NCBI GenBank assembly: GCA_028583415.1
Contig: CM053270.1
Location: 6,022,342-6,086,341 of the forward strand
DNA from: Protea cynaroides
Lineage: Eukaryota; Streptophyta; Magnoliopsida; Proteales; Proteaceae
Direction: 5' to 3'
DNA length: 64,000 nucleotides
Below are positions 57,021 to 64,000 of this stretch, piece by piece. Within the stretch, counting starts at the first letter, position 1; each line of letters opens with the position of its first letter. The notes under the pieces were generated by a model. The model worked only from the letters and a program-made list of their open reading frames with translations. It searched no databases and was not told the origin of the DNA. The position numbers and the translations under genes were made by a program.

Positions 57021-59354
57021 TGTCACACCCCAATTCTGATCCAACCAGAATGGTGTGAGTGAACCGTCATTGAACCAACGGTTCACACCAAGATCTCGAA
57101 TAGGCCGTGTCCACTCATACAAACCATTACACATAACCACAATCAGAATATAAATATACAGGGGAAGACTTTAAATAGAATGAACTGAGTATCTATTGAT
57201 AATTTAAATAAATATCTAATTATCCAAATTCAAACACATAAAATAATATCCGTACATTCATTTAATCCAACCGAAAATAACTGAAAGAAATAAATAAAAT
57301 TCGATCAAAGGTACACGCAGAAAGGGCACTCGCATGAAGCGTCATGTTCGTCCTCTCCTGCCTGTACATCCAACGCCGCAACACCACCATAAGCCGGAGC
57401 ATTCATGTAGTCTTCCACAGTAGAACCTGCATCAACATCTAAAACATGTATATATACAAAGGGTGAGCTCACAACTTAGCTCAGTAAGACAATCAGACAG
57501 TTTCACAATATTATGCATGAGTAACAATCATTTTACGCTGTGGTCTAGTTTTAAGTTTGCAATGTGCTATAGAAAGGTTTGGTGGCCCCCGCACCTCTAT
57601 ACACGAGTGTGTGGCACCTCATGGATCACACCCCATTGGCCCACATGCACCCATCATGGAATAAAGATAGAGCTAAGATACCCCCGTACCTCCCCTGATG
57701 CTCTACCCATACCAGTACCTAAGCCCCTACTGGCCAGGGCTCGCAAACTGGACTCACAACTAACCAATCCTATATGTCATCAATGTATGCTCTATCCCAG
57801 CACAGCCGTCTACGGCATAGAGATAGAGCTAAGGCATTCCCACACCTCCCCTGATGCCCTAACCGCAACTAACCCACTAGGATAGATACATAACGCAGGC
57901 AGACCCTATCACAACATAACTCCCTACGGCATAGAGATAGAGCTAAAGCATCGTGGACAAGCCAGCGTCGACCTCGGAGACCACAGTGCCACATAACCAT
58001 GGCCAGGCCAGCATCAACATCGGAGACCACCGTACCACGACCTTCCCCTGATGCCCCACCCGTACCAAGCATGTTAAGATAGAATACTACAAAAGGTGCC
58101 AGTGTGAGGAATGATCCCAGGCCCATGCCCCACTCCACACACTAACGAAAACAATCACATGCTTAACAATCACATCCTATCAATGCATGAACAATAATAA
58201 TAACTGAAAGTAAAGGATGGCATGTGAATATGCACAAACATCACATCATATATATTCAGGTAATTAACAACAACTTACTGTCCATTAATTATTAGGTTTA
58301 GGTCAGATTCCCTTACCTGACGCTCGTTTGTTAGCTTGCTCCACGTCGCAAGATCCAAACGGAAAGTCACAAAGTCCTACAATGTTATTAGGGTTTCATT
58401 AGAATATATTGCTTAGGGTTTCATGTTGGTCGGAAACCAACATGGTTACAAAATACCCTCACAGAGCTGACCGGTGGCATGTACCGGTCACAGCTCTGTG
58501 GGGAAGACTGGCAGCCGGTATGGTCAGTCGGTCCCCACAGACCAGCCTCCCGAGGGATACCGGTGGCAACATACCGGTCGCACTGTGTGCAACCGGTATA
58601 GTCGACCGGTATGTCTCCGGAAGACCATACATGGGTTTTTCGACTGCCGTCGATCATCCTCCATGGATTTCCAAGGTTTCTCCTATCCATTCTAAGTCTA
58701 AACTTGAAGTTAGAGTTATCCCCAACTCATTCAAGTCTCGTTTCGATGAATATCATCTCGAAACTTGAATCTAGGGTTTGACGGCAACTTAGGGTTTATT
58801 GGCCAATTTAGGGTTTTAGATCAATACCTACTTTGCATGGTATTGATCCACCCACACAACTAACATAGGGAAAGAAGATTGATTCAAACACTTACCGTTG
58901 ACTGGCGTAGAGTGAGCTTCGTCGAACGGCAATGGCGGCACCTTCTTCTTCTTCCTAGCCCCTTATCCTTTCCAACCTCTTTCTCTTCTCTAGGGTTTGT
59001 GAGAGACAATGGAAAGGATTTGAGAAGGTTTAAGGGTGTATTATAGGCTAGAATTAGGGTTTAGTAACCCTATTAGGATTAGGAAAGTCTTAGGATTCGA
59101 AATCAGGAATGTGGGACCCTCAGAAGTCAAATTTTGGATTTCCACACTTAGCTGCGCAGAGCATACCGGTCGATCGGTACCAAGACCGGTACCATCGACC
59201 GGTCAACATAAAATCATGTTGATTTGATCGTTTTTGGTCTGATTTCATACCTGTTTGTCATCCGCTCGTCCCGTCTGGCCCGGTGATGATCGGAAGACCT
59301 GCTACGACATCAAAACCAAGGTTTAGACCGGGTTTACGGAGTGCGGGTCTTACA
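57021..59354 (-). repeat. 3' LTR of the minus-strand Tekay element
   Basis: 2,334 bp, TGTAAGACCCGCACTCC...GGGGTGTGACA on the sense strand, near-identical to the solo LTR at 30615-32938. CCGGT-rich palindromic clusters lie at 59165-59205 and 58465-58620, and AGATAGAGCT modules at about 57664, 57821 and 57933. Confidence 0.95.
57305..57439 (-). CDS. LTR-encoded small ORF, copy 8
   Basis: 45 codons ending TGA at 57307-57305: DAGSTVEDYMNAPAYGGV, AALDVQAGEDEHD and ASCECPFCVYL. Nearly identical in protein to copy 7, with several third-position differences. The coordinates mark the conserved block; the start is not proven. Confidence 0.45.
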   Translation of the reverse strand, partial: DVDAGSTVEDYMNAPAYGGVAALDVQAGEDEHDASCECPFCVYL

Positions 59355-59440
59355 ACTCCCCCACCCTTAAAAGAAATTTCGTCCCCGAAATTTACATGTA
59401 GGTTTCACAACTCCCCCACCCTTAAAGAAATTTTGGCCCC
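59355..59440 (-). repeat. Duplicated polypurine tract region
   Basis: On the sense strand AAGGGTGGGGGAGTT occurs twice, once directly against the 3' LTR and once about 54 bp upstream. Each is preceded by an AAATTTCGGGG(A/C)C stretch typical of the 3' end of this clade. The pol frame reads through the first copy. Confidence 0.85.
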
Positions 59441-62400
59441 GAAATTTGAACATACCTTGATCATTGAAAAGGTTAGGGTACTCCTTCCTCATCGCGCTCT
59501 CCTCTTCCCAAGTAATTTCCTCCACATTTTGGCTTCTCCAATGCACCTTCACATAATGGATATCCTTGGTTCGAAGTTGCTGGACTTTTCGACTTGAGAG
59601 CATCACAGGCACCACTTCGAATGTTAAGTCTTCAGTCAAGTTTGGGGGATCAGCGGTCAAGATGTACGATGGATCTCTGACATACTTCTTCAGTAATGAT
59701 ATGTGGAACACATTATGAACACTGGACATAGATGGTGGTAGAGCCAATTGATATGCTACATTACCACGTCGGGTCAATATCTCATACGGTCCCACATACC
59801 TGGGGCAAAGCTTCCCCTTCTTACCAAACCGTTTCAGGCCTTGCACCGGTGACACCTTCAAGAATACTTTGCCACCCACTGCAAACTCCAGATCTCGACG
59901 TCGATTATCCGCATAGTGCTTCTCTCGAACTTGAGCTGTCTTTACTCTCTCCTTGATTTGATCAATCACTCGGTAAGTTTCTTCAACAAACTCCGATCCT
60001 ACAATTCTTCTTTCCCCCACTTCGTTCCATAACAGAGGTGTACGACACTTCTTCCCATAGAGTGCTTCATATGGGGCCATCTGAATTGTAGCCTGATAAC
60101 TGTTGTTGTAAGCGAACTCGATAAGTGATAACTTCTCATCCCAAGCTCCCTTGAAATCTATTGCATAAGCTCGGAGCATATCTTCCAAAATTTGAATAGT
60201 TCGCTCTGACTGTCCGTCTATCTGAGGGTGAAAAGTTGTGTTGAACTTCAACTTGGTTCCCATAGCTTTCTGTAATCCTTCCCAGAACTTTGATGTAAAA
60301 CGGGGATCTCTATCAGATACTATACTCTCTGGAACGCCATGGAGTCTGACTATATTATCAACATACAACTTGGCCAGCTTCTCCATGGAATACTGAGGTC
60401 TGACCGCAATAAATCAAGCTGTCTTGGTGAGTCGATCTACTATAACCCAAACTGCATCCACTGACCTTGGTGTCAAAGGTAGGCCAGTGACGAAATCCAT
60501 AGTAATACAATCCCACTTCCATGCAGGTTCCGGTAATGGCTGTAGTAAACCTGCTGGTCTCTGCCTTTCTGCTTTAACTTGTTGACAATTCAGACACTGG
60601 AACACGAAACGAGCTATATCATCATTCATACCCCTCCACCAATATAGTCTTCTTAAATCATGGTACATTTTGGTACTTCCTGGATGTACCGAATATGGAG
60701 TGTAATGAGCTTCAGTCATAACTCGATCTCTGATATTGTAGTCTTCACTCTCAGGTATACATAACCGTCCATGATACCTGAGTACCTTGTCAGAATCCAA
60801 GGCAAAGTCAGGATTGCTTGTACCCTTCTCTAAGTCTTCTTGCACTGTCTTGAGATGAGGATCCTGTAGGATTGCTACCTTGACTTCATCAACTAGATCC
60901 AGTGAGATCTTCAAAGCTGCGAACATCATGGTGAACTTATGAATTAAGCCTTGCTCGACTGGATCATCTACAGTTTCAATTATATACTCTTCATCACCTT
61001 CGATTGAACTTGAAGCTGCGGCACATAATGGAGCATTTGTACTTGGTCCTGCCTCAAGTTTCGATGCCCACTTCCTGCTTAAGGCGTCAGCCACCACATT
61101 TGCTTTACCCGGATGATACTGGATGTCACAATCATAATCTTTCAACAACTCCAGCCATCTCCTCTGTCTTATATTCAGATCCTTCTGAGTGAAAAGATAC
61201 GTTAAGCTCTTGTGATCTGACTTAATCTGAAACTTTTCATCGCATAAGTAGTGTCTCCAAGTCTTGATTGCATGTATAACCGCTGCTAGCTCCAAATCAT
61301 GCGTAGGATAGTTCTTTTCATGCTCCTTTAACTGTCTTGATGCGTAAGCAATCACCTGTTCTCCTTGCATCAATACACACCCAATACCCAACCCTGAAGC
61401 ATCCATATATAAAGTAAACGGTACGCTTGGTTCTGGGATGGTCAAGATAGGTGCAGAGACTAGTCTTGACTTTAAAGTCTGAAAGCACTTCTCACACTCA
61501 TCGGTCCATATGAATTTCTCTCCCTTCTTGGTCAATCTGGTGAGTGGAATAGCGATCCTGGAGTAATCTTCCACGAATCTTCTATAATAACCAGCCAACC
61601 CAAGGAAACTACGAATCTCCGCAACAAATTTTGGTGCTTCCCATCCTACTATAGCAGCTATCTTACTTGGATCAACCTTGATACCGTCTTCAGATACAAC
61701 ATGGCCCAAATAAGCCACTTCCTTCAGCCAAAACTCGCACTTCTTGAACTTAGCATAAAGCTTCTCCTGTCTCAACCGTTGTAGGGCTGCCCTCAAATGT
61801 GCTATATGAGTCTCCATGTCCTTAGAGTAGATCAATATGTTATCGATGAATACGATGACCGAAGTGTCCAACATATCATGAAACACTCGGTTCATCAGTT
61901 CCATGAACGACGCTGGAGCATTGGTCAACCCGAAAGACATAACTAGAAACTCATAATGCCCATACCTCGTCCTGAAAGCAGTCTTCGGAATATCTCCGGC
62001 CTTGATCTTCAGTTGGTGATACCCCGATCGGAGATCAATCTTCGAGAAAACCTTTGCACCCTGCAATGATCGAACAGATCGTTGATTCTAGGCAAAGGAT
62101 ACCGATTCTTGATCGTCAACTTGTTCAGTTCACGGTAGTCAATGCATAGCCTTACACTTCCGTCCTTCTTCTTGACAAATAATACAGGTGCTCCCCAAGG
62201 CGATATGCTAGGTCGTATGAAACCCTTATCTAACAATTCTTGTAACTGGGTCTTCAACTCCTTTAACTCGGTAGGGGCCATCCTGTATGGTGCTTTAGAC
62301 ACCGGCGCCGAACCTGGCATAAGGTCTATTACAAACTCTGTAGCCCTGTCCGACGGTAGACCCGGAAGCACCTCTGGAAATACATCTGGGAACTCTCGAA

Positions 62401-62880
62401 CCACATCTATATCTTCCATCTTGTGTGACTCCGCCGTGATATCAACTACCGATACTAGGTACCCCACTCCCCCCTTCTCTAAGCATCTCTTAGTTTTTAG
62501 GGCGGAGAGAATCAGCTTCCGCTTCCTAGATAGCCTGATCCCAATGAAGCTATATTCCTTTCCCTTTTTGTTAGTAAGCACAAGCTTCCTTTCACCACAT
62601 AATAGGACGGCCGAATGATGACCTAGCCAATCCATTCCCAAAATGACATCAAAGTCTGCCATCTCAAGTAGTACTAGGCTTGCTTCTAAGTCTCGGCCCT
62701 CAATACATACAGTACATGGTCCATAATATTCGGTCAAAGCCACTTCGACTCCTAGTGGAGAGCGAACTATCAAGCTTGGGTTCAAGTGCTTGATTGGTAA
62801 CTCCATTCGCTTCCCAAAAGAAATAGAAACAAAGGAGTTCGTGGCCCCAGAGTCAAATAGTACTCTGGCAGGTATACCAG
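59367..62880 (-). pseudogene. Tekay pol: protease, RT, RNase H, integrase, chromodomain
   Basis: From 62880 downward. Protease: GIPAR, LFDSGATNSFVS, DVILGMDWLGHHSA. RT is colinear with the plus-strand copy, but one A is lost near 62064 (frameshift) and the catalytic box reads FIDN (AAC at 61841-61839) in place of FIDD. RNase H: YMDASGLGIGCVL, DLELAAVIHAIKTWRHYL, SDHKSLTYLF, ADALSRK. Integrase: HPGSTKMYHDLRRLYWW, CLNCQQVKAERQ, MDFVTGLP, a TGA at 60416-60414, SDRDPRFTSKFW, FHPQ.DGQSERTIQ, GPYEIL..GNVAYQL. The chromodomain-like end reads VQQLRTKDIHYVKVHWRSQN, EEITWEEE, MRKEYPNLF. It would need two repairs to read through and lacks an RT aspartate, so it is inactive. Confidence 0.95.
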
Positions 62881-62984
62881 CTACATTTACAATTCCTGGA
62901 ATTTTTTTTTATTATCCCTTAGTTCTATATGCGCATACACACAAATGAGAATAATAAGCCAAATAGTAAGGGATAGAGTCATAC
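62881..62984 (-). other. Candidate gag-pol intron (104 nt), minus-strand copy
   Basis: Sense strand GTATGACT...GTAAATGTAG. It is homologous to 55446-55539 but 10 nt longer, mainly through an A-run, so the two unspliced copies are in different reading phases. Excision gives the same split Ala junction between gag (…VVT) and protease (GIPAR…). Confidence 0.55.
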
Positions 62985-64000
62985 CAGTGACCACATCAGG
63001 TGATGCAGCTGCCTCTTCAGTGGTGACCGCATAAACTCTTCCTTGCTGGGGGGGTTGCTTCTTAAGTAGAGTGCAGGTCCTTGCAATATGACCCACTTGT
63101 TGGCAGTTGAAACACTTAATATTTGGGTTGAATCCAGCATTCGGTGGCACAGGTGGTGCCGTATTGTTCCTTGCAGGCACTGTAGCGGTCTGAGCCCTGT
63201 ATGGGCGGAAGGGTCTCTTGTTACCGCCACCCGAACTCTCAATAGCGGGTCTCTTCACTCCCCTGTTCTGAGCGAAGTAGTTGTCCCTCTGACTGGACTC
63301 TATCACCCTCGCAACCTGCACAACCTCATTATAGATCTTCTTGTCCAGACCCAAGATGTGCTCTCTGTTGCTTCCACGTAGTCCCATGGTGAACCTACGT
63401 GTCTTGGTCTCTTCTTCTTGCATACTCGCCGGTGCGAAGAAAAATAACTCCTCGTACCTCTGCTGATAAGCATCCACAGTCGATTGAGACTGTTGCAAAT
63501 TGAGGAACTCCTTCTCCATCTGATCTCTGAAGCTCTTTGGAAAATACTTATCGAAGAAGGCCACCTTGAACACTTCCCAATCCACCTGCGTATGCTTCGT
63601 CTCCAGATATGCCTGTGTAGAATTCCACCAAGCATTTGCATCTTCTTTCAGCATTTGAGTGGCAAATAAGACTTTTTCCTCCTCTGTACAGATCATCAGT
63701 CAGAAATTTTTCGCCATCTCTGCAACCCACTGTGCTGGCCACAATGGTCTCCCTGTCTTACCGGTGAACGATAAAGGCTTCAACTTCAGGAATCTATCCA
63801 CCGCTCTGCTCAAATCATGCTGTCTCTGAGTATTCATTCCGTACCATGGTGGTGGATACGGATAGGCGCCCGGGTACACAGAAGGTGACGAAAACTGGTG
63901 CGGTGGTGGTACATTCTGTGCTTGGCCCATCGGCCTTGCGCTACCCTGCATCGGCTGTGAAGTATTTTTCTCTCCAGACTCAGGCATACCTCCAGTGGGA
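62985..64000 (-). pseudogene. Tekay gag (minus-strand copy)
   Basis: The N-terminal part is Gln/Pro/Tyr-rich (MPESGEKNTSQPMQG at 63987; the true start may lie beyond the window), then DLSRAVDRFLKLKPLSFTG and WPAQWVAEMAKNF. A TGA at 63702-63700 follows. Gag core: EEEKVLFATQMLKEDANAWW, FFDKYFPKSFRDQ, TMGLRGSNREHILGL. An intact CCHC zinc knuckle CFNCQQVGHIARTC lies at 63114-63072. The single stop is a likely transition in a CGA codon. Confidence 0.92.

Larger units (their letters stand above)
57021..64000 (-). mobile_element. Tekay chromovirus element, minus strand (5' end beyond window)
   Basis: 3' LTR at 57021-59354, then in reverse order chromodomain, integrase, RNase H, RT, protease and gag, running off the window. 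It is inserted in the RNase H start of the plus-strand element; the left 5-bp flank is CGAAT (57016-57020). The C-terminal chromodomain, ~2.3 kb LTRs and polypurine context place it with Tekay/Del chromoviruses. It carries two in-frame stops, one frameshift and an RT active-site change. Confidence 0.95.

Overview
The window is plant nuclear DNA, from a flowering plant with large, transposon-filled introns. The evidence is a plant-type mitochondrial protein gene with GT-AG splice sites and a (CT)n 5' leader, plus many plant LTR retrotransposons, MITEs, LINE tails and a hAT relic. I cannot name the species. Only one host gene is convincing: mitochondrial dihydrolipoamide dehydrogenase (LPD, the E3 subunit) on the minus strand. 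Exon 1 is at 27619-27897 and exon 2 at 6962-8212. The 19,406-base intron between them is stuffed with transposons. Everything else is mobile or low-complexity DNA.

Layout. 1-1481: 3' part of a long LTR of a Tekay/Del-type Ty3-Gypsy family. 2.47-4.1 kb: Copia gag-protease relic split by a 5'-truncated LINE. 4.9-5.4 kb: two LINE tails of only a few bases plus poly-A. 5.6-6.2 kb: foldback MITE. 6.96-27.9 kb: LPD. Its intron holds an RTE-type LINE relic, Copia A (TSD ATGCT), Copia B (TSD AGACC), a Gypsy PBS-gag fragment, a hAT relic with two nested insertions, and an LTR-like block with a TATA box. 28.6-37.8 kb: a MITE-like DNA element split by Copia C (TSD ACTAC), which is itself split by a Tekay solo LTR (TSD TGGCG). 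37.8-44.0 kb: a Tourist-like MITE, then two inverted ~1 kb arms with ~165-170 bp sub-repeats flanking diverged LTRs and a second MITE. 44-48.6 kb: low-complexity DNA and LTR fragments. 48.65-64 kb: a pile-up of one Tekay family: a solo LTR, then a three-level nest in which an LTR is interrupted by a plus-strand element that is interrupted by a minus-strand element.

Two features of the Tekay family stand out. First, its ~2.3 kb LTRs carry a small open reading frame of about 40-67 codons ending in a Cys-rich tail (SCEC..CVY/F), present at eight places in the window. Differences between two divergent copies are mostly synonymous, which suggests an LTR-encoded micropeptide. Second, gag and protease are separated by a short GT...AG segment (94 and 104 nt in the two internal regions). 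It contains stops or shifts the frame, and removing it joins both reading frames identically, so a spliced gag-pol intron is likely. I know of neither in this clade, but I could not search.

No rRNA, tRNA gene, CRISPR array or bacterial-type operon was seen.
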